From Sphingomonas sp. AR_OL41 (GTDB lineage Bacteria > Pseudomonadota > Alphaproteobacteria > Sphingomonadales > Sphingomonadaceae), in the NCBI RefSeq assembly GCF_029911635.1, contig NZ_JARYTI010000009.1, forward strand, positions 86,224 to 150,223: a DNA stretch of 64,000 bases, written 5' to 3'. The position numbers and the translations under genes are program-made. Under the pieces are notes generated by a model, which did not search any database, was not told the DNA's origin, and saw only the letters and a list, made by a program, of their open reading frames with translations. Each line of letters begins with the position of its first letter. Within the stretch, counting starts at the first letter, position 1. Below, in pieces: positions 1 through 7,902 of the stretch.

Positions 1-288
1 GAACAGGTCGGGGGTGATGCCGCGGAAGGTCACCGGTACCGTCGCCACGCCGTCGGTGACGACGAAGTCGATCGTCACGCCGTCGGGCATCTTTTTGATC
101 GACCCGCCCTGCACCATCCCGCCGAGCCGCACGGCATGGCCGAGCGGCAGGCCGGTCTTCTTCACGTCGCCCGGGGCGTAGAAGAATGCCGCCTGGTCCT
201 TGAGCGCGGAGAGCGCGAGGCCGCTCGCACCGGCAATCGCCAAAACGGCGAGGCCAGCGAGGATCAACCGCTGTTGCTTGGCTTTCAT
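1..288 (-). CDS. ccmE: Cytochrome c maturation protein CcmE (haem chaperone), 3' part outside window
   Basis: CcmE is a membrane-anchored periplasmic chaperone that binds haem covalently and passes it to apocytochrome c. The visible 96 codons read MKAKQQRLILAGLAVLAIAG and onward: a charged N-terminus, one membrane anchor (about residues 8-27), then the start of the OB-fold (DQAAFFYAP, RLGGMVQGGS, FVVTDGVATVPVTFRGI), as expected for the family. The haem-binding histidine lies beyond the window edge and cannot be checked. The ATG overlaps the ccmD stop by 4 nt, so the gene is translationally coupled to ccmCD. Confidence 0.93.
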   Translation of the reverse strand, partial: MKAKQQRLILAGLAVLAIAGASGLALSALKDQAAFFYAPGDVKKTGLPLGHAVRLGGMVQGGSIKKMPDGVTIDFVVTDGVATVPVTFRGITPDLF

Positions 289-401
289 TTCTTTTCGGCG
301 TCCCGCATGCGCAACCACGCCCATACAGACAGCCCTGCCGTGGCGGCAAAGGTCAGCCCATAGGCGGCGATGATGAAAGGCCAGTGGTCGAGATGGGTCA
401 T
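285..401 (-). CDS. ccmD: Haem exporter protein CcmD (small membrane protein)
   Basis: This 38-residue protein has a single hydrophobic helix (about residues 8-31) followed by a charged tail, RMRDAEKK, the usual size and form of CcmD. CcmD helps release holo-CcmE from the CcmABC complex. The ATG overlaps the ccmC stop (ATGA) and its own stop overlaps the ccmE ATG, giving the order ccmC-ccmD-ccmE. Identity rests mainly on size, topology and position, because the family has little sequence conservation. Confidence 0.85.
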   Translation of the reverse strand: MTHLDHWPFIIAAYGLTFAATAGLSVWAWLRMRDAEKK

Positions 402-1123
402 GCCGTCGCCATCCGCCGCATCCGCGCCTCGGCCTTGGCCGCGCCGAGCAGCGCGCGCATCCGCATCAGTACGATCCCGGCGAAAATCAGCGTGAAACCG
501 ATCAGCGTGAACGGCAACGGCCACAACAGCGACCCTGCAATGCTCGACTTGGTCAGCCCGATGCTCTGCCCCTGGTGCAGCGTGTTCCACCACACCACCG
601 AATAGCGGATAATCGGCAGCAGCACCGAGCCGGCGACGCCGTAGATTGCCGGGATGCGCCCGTCGCCGCCGCGCTCGGCATCGGCGCGGTTGAGTGCCAT
701 GAAACCGAGATAGACGAAGAACAGCAGCAGCATCGAGGTCAGCCGCCCGTCCCATTGCCACCATGTGCCCCAGGTCGGCCGCCCCCAGATCGATCCGGTA
801 ATGAGGCACAGTGCCGCGAACAGCGCGCCGGGCAGTGCGATCGCGCGCGCCGCCACCATCGCCAGCGGGTGGCGCCAGATGAGATAGGCGATCGACGAGA
901 TCGCGATCCCGCTCCACCCGCCCATGCCGAGCCAGGCGGTCGGCACATGGATGTAGAGGATACGAACGCTGTCGCCTTGCAGATAGTCGGGCGGCGTCAG
1001 CGCCAGCCCGGCCCAGGCACCGAACAGCGCCAGCGCGACCCCGCTCCAGAACAGCACCGGCGTCAACGGACGGGCGATCTTGAGGAAGCGCGCGGGATTG
1101 GCGAGGGCGTGAATGCTGGACAC
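398..1123 (-). CDS. ccmC: Haem transporter CcmC
   Basis: CcmC is a six-helix inner-membrane protein that loads haem onto CcmE. The tryptophan-rich haem-handling motif WGTWWQWDGR is present, along with SIWGRPTWG before it and WWNTLHQG after it. Start choice is uncertain. An ATG at 1201 would add 26 mostly charged residues. The GTG at 1123 gives 241 residues, close to the usual family length, and places ANPARFL near the N-terminus as in relatives. Neither start has a strong ribosome-binding site. The gene follows the leucine dehydrogenase-like gene on the same strand and overlaps ccmD. Confidence 0.9.
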   Translation of the reverse strand: MSSIHALANPARFLKIARPLTPVLFWSGVALALFGAWAGLALTPPDYLQGDSVRILYIHVPTAWLGMGGWSGIAISSIAYLIWRHPLAMVAARAIALPGALFAALCLITGSIWGRPTWGTWWQWDGRLTSMLLLFFVYLGFMALNRADAERGGDGRIPAIYGVAGSVLLPIIRYSVVWWNTLHQGQSIGLTKSSIAGSLLWPLPFTLIGFTLIFAGIVLMRMRALLGAAKAEARMRRMATA

Positions 1124-1224
1124 TATGCGTCGGACGCTAGGGGTTTTGCGGGCTAAAATCCAGCCTCGATCAAGGCGAAGCACCCGGCCCGATTCGGGCA
1201 CTCACGGCGACGGCGGGTTACGTG

Positions 1225-2277
1225 TCAGCCGCGCCCGATCAGCCGCTTGGCGAGCATGTCGGCAACATCGGCGGCCGGCGCGCCGCTGCGGTCGCTCTCG
1301 TCCCACACCTCGATCAGGCGATCCGGGATCCGGGCGATTCGCGCCTCGACCTCGGCGCGGTCGCCCTGGCCGAGATATTCGAGCCCGACATTGATGATGC
1401 CGCCGGCATTGATGACATAATCGGGCGCATAAAGAATGCCGCGCGCATGGAGCCGCGCGCCTTCCTGCCCGGTCGCCAGCTGGTTGTTGGCGCCGCCGGC
1501 GACGACGGTCGTCCGCAAAGCCTCGATCGAGCGTTCGGTGAGGATCGCGCCAAGCGCGTTGGGACTGATTACATCGGCTTCGATCGCGAGGATCGCCTGG
1601 GGTGACTCGGTCGCCGCGCCGAGTTCCGCAGCTAACGCCGCAGCCTTGGCCGCATTGACGTCGGCCAGCGTCAGTCGGGCACCGTCTTTCGCGAGTAGCC
1701 GTGCGAGACCGCCGCCGACGCTGCCGACACCCTGGATCGCGACATGCACGTCCTTCATCGACTCGGCGCCGAGCTTACGCCGCGCCGCCGCCTTGACGCC
1801 GAGATAGACGCCCATCGCGGTGAACGGCCCGGGGTCGCCGCCCGCGCTGCCCGCCGCGACCGGCAGGCCCGATACGTGACGCGTGCGCGTCGCGATGACC
1901 TTCATCCGCGCTTCGGACATGCCGACATCCTCGGCAGTGACATATTGCCCGCCGAGCGACTCGACGGCGTTGCCGAATGCCTCGAGCTGCGCGGTCGAGA
2001 TCTCCGCCCCGCGCTCGGGTGCCAGCACGACGCCCTTGCCGCCGCCCATCGGCAGCCCGGCCATAGCATTCTTGAAGCTCATGCCGCGCGACAGGCGCAG
2101 CGCATCGGTGATGCCATCGTCGCTCGTGGCATAGTGCCAGAAGCGTACGCCGCCGGCGGCCGGGCCGAGCGCGGAGGAGTGGACGGCGATGATCGCCTGG
2201 AGCCCGGACTCGCGATCGGTGAACAGGTGGACGGCCTCATGGTCGTCGAAATCGGGGAAACCCCAGCCGCTGGACAC
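1225..2277 (-). CDS. Glu/Leu/Phe/Val dehydrogenase family protein, leucine dehydrogenase-like
   Basis: This enzyme should catalyse NAD(P)-linked oxidative deamination of a branched-chain or aromatic amino acid. It has the motif GLPMGGGKGV, with lysines at residues 69 and 81. These match the substrate-binding and catalytic lysines spaced 12 apart in leucine dehydrogenases (K68/K80 in the Bacillus enzyme). A Rossmann segment, GVGSVGGGLARLL, follows, then the dinucleotide-binding aspartate of LADVN. The length of 350 residues fits the compact leucine dehydrogenase subgroup rather than hexameric glutamate dehydrogenase. The GTG at 2277 is chosen because AGGA lies 8 nt upstream, and any longer frame would run into tRNA-His. 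Exact substrate is not determinable. Confidence 0.9.
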   Translation of the reverse strand: MSSGWGFPDFDDHEAVHLFTDRESGLQAIIAVHSSALGPAAGGVRFWHYATSDDGITDALRLSRGMSFKNAMAGLPMGGGKGVVLAPERGAEISTAQLEAFGNAVESLGGQYVTAEDVGMSEARMKVIATRTRHVSGLPVAAGSAGGDPGPFTAMGVYLGVKAAARRKLGAESMKDVHVAIQGVGSVGGGLARLLAKDGARLTLADVNAAKAAALAAELGAATESPQAILAIEADVISPNALGAILTERSIEALRTTVVAGGANNQLATGQEGARLHARGILYAPDYVINAGGIINVGLEYLGQGDRAEVEARIARIPDRLIEVWDESDRSGAPAADVADMLAKRLIGRG

Positions 2278-2300
2278 GTTCGATATCCTGGGAAAAATGA

Positions 2301-2377
2301 TGGGGCGACCGACGGGACTTGAACCCGCAACTTCCGGCATCACAAGCCGGTGCTCTAACCAATTGAACTACGATCGC
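2301..2377 (-). tRNA. tRNA-His (anticodon GTG)
   Basis: The minus strand folds as a cloverleaf with acceptor stem GCGATCG/CGGTCGC. The anticodon stem is CCGGC/GCCGG around the loop TTGTGAT, giving anticodon GTG. The T arm is GCGGG-TTCAAGT-CCCGT. The discriminator base is C, with an encoded G at position -1 (2378), both hallmarks of tRNA-His, and the CCA end is encoded (2301-2303). The downstream gene on the same strand starts 24 nt after the CCA. Confidence 0.97.
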
Positions 2378-2425
2378 CGCAGAGCCGCCGCCCCTAGCGG
2401 GCCGGGCATGGCACCGTCAAGGCTG

Positions 2426-3142
2426 TCAGAAGCGCCCTTCGGCGGAAAGCGTGTAACCCCGGGGGCCGGCCTGAAAGCCGGCGAGCTGCAATCGCGTGAT
2501 CGTCGCTGCATCGCTCGCGGGCAGGATCAGGTCGGCGTGGAAGCGGCCATTGCCCGGCAGCCGCAGGTCGATCGCGGCACCACCCGCGGCGCTGCGCAGC
2601 GGCAGCACCAATGCACCGCCATCGCACCGCGCCGCGCCCGACATGCTGCCGCCAAGATCGACGCCGGCGATATTGCCGGTGACCGCGGCGCGCACGGTGC
2701 CCTGCGCCCGTGCGCACCGCCCATCGTCGAATCGCACGCTCGCAGCACTGAGATCGAGCTGGCTGATCGGCAACGGCGCGAACACCGCCCCGGTCGGCAG
2801 GCTGGCCGAGACGTTGTCGATCCCACTGCTATGCCGGCTGACCGTCACCGCGCCTTGCGCGGTCGGGCCCGCGCCGCGCCCCTGCACCGCGACCCGCGCC
2901 TGCCCCAAGAGCAGATTGAGCGGCGAGAGCCGCGCGCGCAGATCGCCGAGCGCGACGCCACCGAACGCCGCTTCATCCATCGTGCCGAACCACACGCTGC
3001 CATGGACAGCGCGGGCCGACAGCCCGGCGTCGCCCAGCCCGGCCCAGCCGGCGACGAGTCGCAGCGGCAGCAGCAACAGCAACGCTGCGGCGAACATCGC
3101 ACCGAACAGGACGGCGGGGCGGGTCTGCAAGCGGAGTTTCAT
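2426..3142 (-). CDS. gspN: Type II secretion system protein N
   Basis: GspN is an inner-membrane bitopic protein found in some type II secretion clusters; its exact role is unsettled. The 238-residue product has an N-terminal membrane segment (LFGAMFAAALLLLLPLRLV) followed by a periplasmic part with AVHGSVWFGTMDEAAFGGV, typical of the family. The ATG at 3142 is preferred over 3148 because GGAG (3151-3154) is 8 nt upstream of 3142 but only 2 nt from 3148. It is the last gene of the gsp operon, separated from gspM by about 120 nt that contain a palindromic repeat. Confidence 0.85.
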   Translation of the reverse strand: MKLRLQTRPAVLFGAMFAAALLLLLPLRLVAGWAGLGDAGLSARAVHGSVWFGTMDEAAFGGVALGDLRARLSPLNLLLGQARVAVQGRGAGPTAQGAVTVSRHSSGIDNVSASLPTGAVFAPLPISQLDLSAASVRFDDGRCARAQGTVRAAVTGNIAGVDLGGSMSGAARCDGGALVLPLRSAAGGAAIDLRLPGNGRFHADLILPASDAATITRLQLAGFQAGPRGYTLSAEGRF

Positions 3143-3170
3143 GCGCATTGCTCCGCATTATAAGGCCACC

Positions 3171-3247
3171 GTGTTCCTGCGAACGCAGGAACCCAGGGCC
3201 ACAGAAACGGCGCCCGGAACACTGGGCTCCTGCGTTCGCAGGAGCAC
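3171..3247. repeat. Palindromic intergenic repeat between gspM and gspN
   Basis: Two arms of 26 nt (3171-3196 and 3222-3247) are inverted copies differing at two positions, separated by 25 nt. Each arm is itself a small hairpin, with CCTGC and GCAGG around GAAC. This form resembles short GC-rich palindromic repeats scattered in sphingomonad genomes (family recollection). It fills the only real gap in the gsp operon and could act in mRNA processing or attenuation before gspN. Confidence 0.8.
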
Positions 3248-3266
3248 GAATCAGAGCAGGGCGGAA

Positions 3267-3746
3267 TCACGACCCGCGCACCCGCAGCGATATCTGCGCC
3301 GCAACGGTCTTGTCGCCATTATCGGTCAGTGTCAGCGTATCGGTCAGGATGCCGTCATCCTCCAGCCCCGCGATCCACGCCATCAGCGCACCGGGCCGGG
3401 CCGAAGCGATGCCGATCTGCACGCCGTCGTCACCGACGCGGCTGACATTGGCGAGCGCGAAGCCGGCGGCATTGGCACGGTCGCGGATGATCGTGTCGAG
3501 CGGCGCGCCGAGCGGCGCCGGGCGATCGCGCTCCAGTGCCTTGATGTCGTGGACGCGTCCCTCGGTCTCAGCCAGCAACACGACGGCCGCGTCGTGGCGG
3601 GTGCGGGCGCTCGACAGGCCATCGGTAACCGGCAGGATGATCGCGGCCCACAGCACCGTCAACGCAAGAAGGGCCAGCATCACCAGTACCAGCCGCTGTT
3701 CGCGCAGCGAGCGCGACGTGAACCAGGTCTTAGCTGTCTCGATCAT
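3267..3746 (-). CDS. gspM: Type II secretion system protein M
   Basis: GspM is an inner-membrane protein that partners GspL in the assembly platform linking the GspE ATPase to the pseudopilus. The 159-residue product has a short cytoplasmic N-terminus, one membrane helix (VLVMLALLALTVLWAAIILP), a coiled segment and a ferredoxin-like periplasmic domain ending in TLTDNGDKTVAAQISLRV. The ATG overlaps the gspL stop by 4 nt. Length and topology fit the family. Confidence 0.9.
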   Translation of the reverse strand: MIETAKTWFTSRSLREQRLVLVMLALLALTVLWAAIILPVTDGLSSARTRHDAAVVLLAETEGRVHDIKALERDRPAPLGAPLDTIIRDRANAAGFALANVSRVGDDGVQIGIASARPGALMAWIAGLEDDGILTDTLTLTDNGDKTVAAQISLRVRGS

Positions 3747-4837
3747 GCTGCGCTCACCGTCAGGTCGATGCTGAAAACGCCGCCGACATTCTGCGCGGTG
3801 CTCGGCGCGACGGTGAAGCCCTGGCGCCGCAGGCGCGTGATGATATCGGTGATCATCCCTTCATTCTGCACCGCGACCGTAGCACGCAATTTACCGGTGC
3901 CATCGAAGGTCAGCGCGCGCAGTTCAGCGCCGGGTGCCGCCCCGACCGCGGCGAACACCGAAGCTGCGGTACCGCTGAAGCCGAGCCCGGCGCCGCGCAT
4001 CCGCACCAGCCGCTCGCCAAGCTGGCGATCGGCATTGTTGACGGTCTCGCCGCGCGGCAGCGCGGTACGCGCCAGCACATCGGCGCGCATTTCCATCGCC
4101 GAGGCCGCCAGGTTGAGCTTCACGATCTCGGCGAGGCTGATCAGCAGGGTGACCGTCAGGATCGCGACGCCGAGCCAGATCAGCCGCCGCACCAGCGACC
4201 AGTCGATCGCGGCGCGCGTCCGCCGCGCGAATTCGCCCTGGCGCAGGTCGAGCGTCGGTGCCGCAACCGCGCCGATGATCGCCGCCTCGAGTTCCTCGCG
4301 CCCGAGCACGGTCGGCGCGACGCCGCCAGTGACCAGTTCGGTCAGCCGTGCTTCATCAGCAAAGCCGCTGGTCGTCCCCCGCACCACGCCCTCGCCGCCG
4401 AGATCGGCGCGGACATACCCCTGATCGGGACGCGGCAGCAGCATCGGCGCGGGAATCAAAGCGTCGGGGTCGATCCCTTCGGCGGCGAGTTCAGCCAGCG
4501 CCCCGCGCATCCAGTGTGACGAGACTACACCGATCGGGCGCTCGATCCCCTCGGCCTCGCGCCCGACCGCGACGTGCAGTTCGCCGAGCGGGGTGATGCT
4601 GGCATCACCGGCAAGCAGCCGCGCCGCCGCCACCGACTGCGCGGTCGAACGATTGGGCAGATCGGCCCAGTGCAAAGTCACCGCCTCCGCCGGCGCGACC
4701 GCCACGGCGTTTTCGCGCCGTTCGGGATCGAAGCCCGGCACGCCCTCGCCACGCGCGGCGATTCGATCGCCCGCGATGCGCAGCCAGCGCCACGGCGAGA
4801 GCCCGCTGGGGAGAAAAAGGACCAAGGTATCGCTCAT
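3743..4837 (-). CDS. gspL: Type II secretion system protein L
   Basis: GspL recruits the GspE ATPase to the membrane and binds GspM. The 364-residue protein starts at MSDTLVLFLPSG. It has a cytoplasmic actin-like domain (to about residue 240), one membrane helix (LIWLGVAILTVTLLISLAEI), and a periplasmic ferredoxin-like domain ending in GVFSIDLTVSAA. The ATG at 4837 forms an ATGA overlap with the gspK stop; its own stop overlaps the gspM ATG. A longer open frame exists upstream but lies wholly inside gspK and is rejected. Confidence 0.92.
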   Translation of the reverse strand: MSDTLVLFLPSGLSPWRWLRIAGDRIAARGEGVPGFDPERRENAVAVAPAEAVTLHWADLPNRSTAQSVAAARLLAGDASITPLGELHVAVGREAEGIERPIGVVSSHWMRGALAELAAEGIDPDALIPAPMLLPRPDQGYVRADLGGEGVVRGTTSGFADEARLTELVTGGVAPTVLGREELEAAIIGAVAAPTLDLRQGEFARRTRAAIDWSLVRRLIWLGVAILTVTLLISLAEIVKLNLAASAMEMRADVLARTALPRGETVNNADRQLGERLVRMRGAGLGFSGTAASVFAAVGAAPGAELRALTFDGTGKLRATVAVQNEGMITDIITRLRRQGFTVAPSTAQNVGGVFSIDLTVSAA

Positions 4838-5811
4838 GACGGTTCCCCCCATTGCCGCGTTGCGAGCCGCGCGGGAAGCTTTGTCGCATCGATCAGGCCA
4901 TGATCTTCGAGATCGGCGTCGCCCAGCGTCACATCGACGCGCAGCGCGAACCATTTCGTCGTCACCGACGTCTGCGCCTCGGCGTCCGGCCCGGCGGTGA
5001 TCGCCGACAGCGCGGGCAGTTTCCAGAATTCGGACGTGCTGGCGAAACCTTGTGGCGGCCGCTTGAGCAGCATCTGCCGCGCGCCATCGACCGACAGCGT
5101 GTCGGGCAGCAGCATGGCAAACAAGGCGGCCTGTTCGGGCAACAGCGTGTTGACGTTGATCTTCGACGGCTCGGCCTTGGGCAAGGTGCAAACCCATGGC
5201 CTGAGCTTGGCATAGACCGCCGCCGTCACCCCGGCGACCGCACGCAGCTCGCTCGGATCGGCCATCAGCGTGTCGGCCGGGCGATAGCCGGTATAACTGG
5301 CATCCTCGGATCCCTGCTCGACCGGGGCATTGTCGCTGTCGATCCAGTCGGCGGTCGCCGCCGCGATTCCGTCGGGCGTTGACGTGGGCGCGCCGACCAG
5401 CCGGATCAGCCGCGCGAACTGGCGGCGTGCCGGGGTATAGGCAGCATAGACTCCCGGTCCGGTCTCGACGACGAGGCTGTTGAGGTTGAAGCAATTGCCG
5501 CCATCGCTGACGCGCGCCGTGGCAATGCCGCCGGGAATCGGCAGCGGAAAGGGCTTGTCGCTCCATCCGCCGGCCAGCGTGACGCGATTGGGATCGCGCG
5601 CCAGCAGATCGCTGACCTTGGCGACGGCGAGGATCTCCGCCGCCTGCGCGAAAGCGCGCGCCTGGTCGAGCGCGACCGCGTTGCCGCCGATCCTGGTCGA
5701 CAGCCGCAACTTCTCCAGCGCGGTGCCCGCCAGCACCGCGATCACCGCCACGAGCAACAGCACCGTGAGCAGCGCCGCGCCGCGCTCGCCGGGGCGGTCA
5801 GCTGGGCGCAT
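4834..5811 (-). CDS. gspK: Type II secretion system minor pseudopilin GspK
   Basis: GspK caps the pseudopilus tip together with GspI and GspJ. The N-terminal prepilin-type segment is RGAALLTVLLLVAVIAVLAG, lacking the usual Phe+Glu pair after the cleavage site, as is normal for GspK. The large globular domain (325 residues overall) contains the SAM-like region with LRAVAGVTAAVYAKLRPWVC and INVNTLLPEQAALFAMLL, both characteristic. It overlaps gspJ by 14 nt and gspL by 4 nt. Confidence 0.93.
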   Translation of the reverse strand: MRPADRPGERGAALLTVLLLVAVIAVLAGTALEKLRLSTRIGGNAVALDQARAFAQAAEILAVAKVSDLLARDPNRVTLAGGWSDKPFPLPIPGGIATARVSDGGNCFNLNSLVVETGPGVYAAYTPARRQFARLIRLVGAPTSTPDGIAAATADWIDSDNAPVEQGSEDASYTGYRPADTLMADPSELRAVAGVTAAVYAKLRPWVCTLPKAEPSKINVNTLLPEQAALFAMLLPDTLSVDGARQMLLKRPPQGFASTSEFWKLPALSAITAGPDAEAQTSVTTKWFALRVDVTLGDADLEDHGLIDATKLPARLATRQWGEPS

Positions 5812-6532
5812 GGTTCACCTGATCGGCACCGACGAGAAACAACGCGCGGAACTCGGTGCCGCTGCCGCGCACCAGCCGCATCTCCATCGCCTGCGGCATG
5901 TTGGCGGCCGAACCCCCGTCCCAATGGTCGCTCCACGCGCCATTGTAGCGATAGCGAAAGGTCACGCCGCGGACATGGGTCAGCATCGGCGTCGACGGCA
6001 GCGCCTTGGCGCCGTCGAGCATCGGATAAGAGACCCGCGCGATGCCGCCGTCGAGAAAGATATAGTCGACCTTCTGCACCCCGGCGCGTGGCGCCTCGTC
6101 GAGATTGCTCCACCCACCGCGCACAAGCCGCAGCATCGGTGCCGTGCCGGACCCCGCCGCGCCGAAAAAGGCCGGTTGGCTCTCGCCCCCCTCGCCCCGC
6201 GTCCGCCGCGGCAGCGCCTGGGCGAGGTCGGCGGACATTGACGAGGTGAGCCGGTTGAACGCCGCGATATCGTCGAGCCGCGCCGCCGTCGCGGTCTGCG
6301 CGCGAACGCTGAAGCTGAGCAACCCGACAGCCGCCGCGGCGAGGAGGCCGAAGATCAGCAGCGAGATCATCACCTCGACGAGGGTGAAGCCGGCTTCGCC
6401 ATTCGATGCGTTGTCGTGGATAGAAGCAATAGAAAATGCCTTCCCCGGCGAAGGCCGGGGCCCAGTTGCGGGCCGCTCCCGATTGGGCCCCGGCCTTCGC
6501 CGGGGAAGCAATTGGGTTGGAACGACGCTCAT
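5798..6532 (-). CDS. gspJ: Type II secretion system minor pseudopilin GspJ, with extended leader
   Basis: GspJ is a pseudopilus tip subunit. The prepilin motif EAG|FTLVEVMISLLIFGLLAA and the C-terminal domain are normal. The coupled ATG (ATGA with the gspI stop) lies 48 residues before the cleavage site, whereas such leaders usually span about 5-25 residues. A 25-bp perfect inverted repeat (6440-6508) occupies the leader and is read in frame as an Arg/Pro/Gly-rich stretch. No ATG, GTG or TTG lies in frame between the repeat and the prepilin motif, so the repeat must be translated unless a very rare start codon is used. Confidence 0.92.
   Translation of the reverse strand: MSVVPTQLLPRRRPGPNRERPATGPRPSPGKAFSIASIHDNASNGEAGFTLVEVMISLLIFGLLAAAAVGLLSFSVRAQTATAARLDDIAAFNRLTSSMSADLAQALPRRTRGEGGESQPAFFGAAGSGTAPMLRLVRGGWSNLDEAPRAGVQKVDYIFLDGGIARVSYPMLDGAKALPSTPMLTHVRGVTFRYRYNGAWSDHWDGGSAANMPQAMEMRLVRGSGTEFRALFLVGADQVNHAPS
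6440..6508. repeat. Palindromic repeat embedded in the gspJ leader
   Basis: Arms at 6440-6464 and 6484-6508 are perfect 25-bp inverted copies with a 19-nt spacer. Each arm also folds on itself (CCCCGGC and GCCGGGG around GAAG). The element sits between the gspI stop and the GspJ prepilin motif and keeps the reading frame open. It differs in sequence from the gspM-gspN repeat but has the same architecture. Confidence 0.85.
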
Positions 6533-6948
6533 TTCGGGGTCGCCGTCGGCGCAGGGTCAGGCACCGTCGCCCGCACCATCGTGATATGCCCCTGCCGCGC
6601 GCCGGCGGCGTCCGCCACCGTCACGTCGATCCGCACGATGCGCGTGTCGCCGGTCGGCGCGACATGGCGTGTCCATTGCCACGTCCGACCACCATTGCTC
6701 TCGGTCCCGGTAGTGTCGCCGATCACGGGCTGTTGCGCATCGGTAACCGCCTCGATCGCGACATTGCGCGCGACCATCTGCGCGGTCAGTGTCGAATCGA
6801 GGATGCTGGCACCGCGGATCGTCGCGCCTTCGAGCCGGATCAGGGCGAGCGCGGCAAGGCTGAACACCGCCAACGCGACCATCATCTCGATCAACGTGAA
6901 GCCGTGCTCAGCGGAGCGAGGTCCGTCCGACGTTTGAAAGGCGCGCAT
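6529..6948 (-). CDS. gspI: Type II secretion system minor pseudopilin GspI
   Basis: GspI is a minor pseudopilin that forms the tip complex with GspJ and GspK. The 139-residue protein carries the prepilin leader and helix SAEHG|FTLIEMMVALAVFSLAALALI and a short globular domain with TWQWTRHVAP, typical of GspI. The ATG at 6948 shares one base with the gspH stop (TGATG). The leader segment RSAEHGFTL is almost identical to that of GspH next to it. Confidence 0.92.
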   Translation of the reverse strand: MRAFQTSDGPRSAEHGFTLIEMMVALAVFSLAALALIRLEGATIRGASILDSTLTAQMVARNVAIEAVTDAQQPVIGDTTGTESNGGRTWQWTRHVAPTGDTRIVRIDVTVADAAGARQGHITMVRATVPDPAPTATPK

Positions 6949-7448
6949 CACTCGCCCACCTTCACGCTGCCATCGCCGCCGATGGTCACCGCGTCCGTCG
7001 CGCTGCCCCGCTCCAGCCGCACCGACAGGCCGTGATCGACCAGCCCGGTAGGATCGAAGATCACCCGCTCGCGCGCCCCGCCGACCTGCGCGCGCGTGCC
7101 CTCGCTCCACTGTGCGACGCGGAGCGGCTTTTCGCCGATCGCCACCCAGGCGCCGCCGCGCCGTTCGTCGAAGCCATAGCCGGTCGCGGTGACCCACAGG
7201 CTGACCGGTCGCGCACCGGCGATGGCGAGGTCGTGCGCCGCCTTGGCGCGCCCGGCGAAGCGCTCGGCCTCGTCCGCCAGTCGACCGCGCGGGTCGGGCA
7301 GCGCCCACACGACCGCTGCCGACGCCACCCCGATCAGGACGATGACGACCATCATCTCGACCAGCGTGAAGCCGTGCTCGGCGGAACGCCAAGCAAGGGT
7401 GAACCCCTCATTGCCCCTGCGGCTATTCCCAGCTGCCGATATCGGCAT
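6948..7448 (-). CDS. gspH: Type II secretion system minor pseudopilin GspH
   Basis: GspH is a minor pseudopilin. The prepilin segment AEHG|FTLVEMMVVIVLIGVASAAVVW is clear and is followed by a GspH beta-rich domain. The start is uncertain. The ATG at 7448 overlaps the end of gspG by 26 nt and gives 166 residues; no closer in-frame ATG or GTG exists before the helix. The leader holds a second partial prepilin-like string, NEGFTLAW, eleven residues before the real one. Longer in-frame starts inside gspG are judged unlikely. Confidence 0.88.
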   Translation of the reverse strand: MPISAAGNSRRGNEGFTLAWRSAEHGFTLVEMMVVIVLIGVASAAVVWALPDPRGRLADEAERFAGRAKAAHDLAIAGARPVSLWVTATGYGFDERRGGAWVAIGEKPLRVAQWSEGTRAQVGGARERVIFDPTGLVDHGLSVRLERGSATDAVTIGGDGSVKVGE

Positions 7449-7902
7449 TGGCACCCTCGCCGCCTTCGCGGTTGTCCGCGCCGAGCGTCCAGACATCTTC
7501 CTCGCCATGCTGGCCCGGCGAGGCATAGAGATAGGGGCGGTTCCACGGATCGACCGGGAGCTTGCCCTTCAGGTAGCCGCCGGCCTGATATTTGGCGGCA
7601 TCGACCCCGGCCGGTGCCGCGACCAGCGCCTCGAGCCCCTGCGCGGTGGTCGGATAGGCACCGTTTTGCAGCTTGTAGAGATCGAGCGCGCCCTGGATCG
7701 CCGAGATATCGGCCTTGGCCTTGGCGATCCGGCCCTTGTCGCCGAGCGGCAGCACGTTGATCACCACGATCGCCGAGAGCAGGCCGATGATCACGATCAC
7801 CACCATCAGTTCGACCAGCGTGAAGCCTTCTTCGCGCTTGCGCTTCTTCCCGCGCCGTTCACAGGCTTCGTTACGCTCACTCGCTTCCATAACCATCCTC
7901 AT
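7423..7902 (-). CDS. gspG: Type II secretion system major pseudopilin GspG
   Basis: GspG is the main subunit of the pseudopilus that pushes cargo through the secretin. The prepilin segment KREEG|FTLVELMVVIVIIGLLSA is followed by the family signature region: LYKLQNGAYPTTAQGLEALV, DPWNRPYLYASPGQHGE, and the calcium-site tail LGADNREGGEGANADIGSWE. The ATG at 7902 makes an ATGA overlap with gspF and is chosen because such coupling recurs in this operon. ATGs at 7896 and 7890 are possible; 7890 has GAGG 6 nt upstream. Confidence 0.95.
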   Translation of the reverse strand: MRMVMEASERNEACERRGKKRKREEGFTLVELMVVIVIIGLLSAIVVINVLPLGDKGRIAKAKADISAIQGALDLYKLQNGAYPTTAQGLEALVAAPAGVDAAKYQAGGYLKGKLPVDPWNRPYLYASPGQHGEEDVWTLGADNREGGEGANADIGSWE

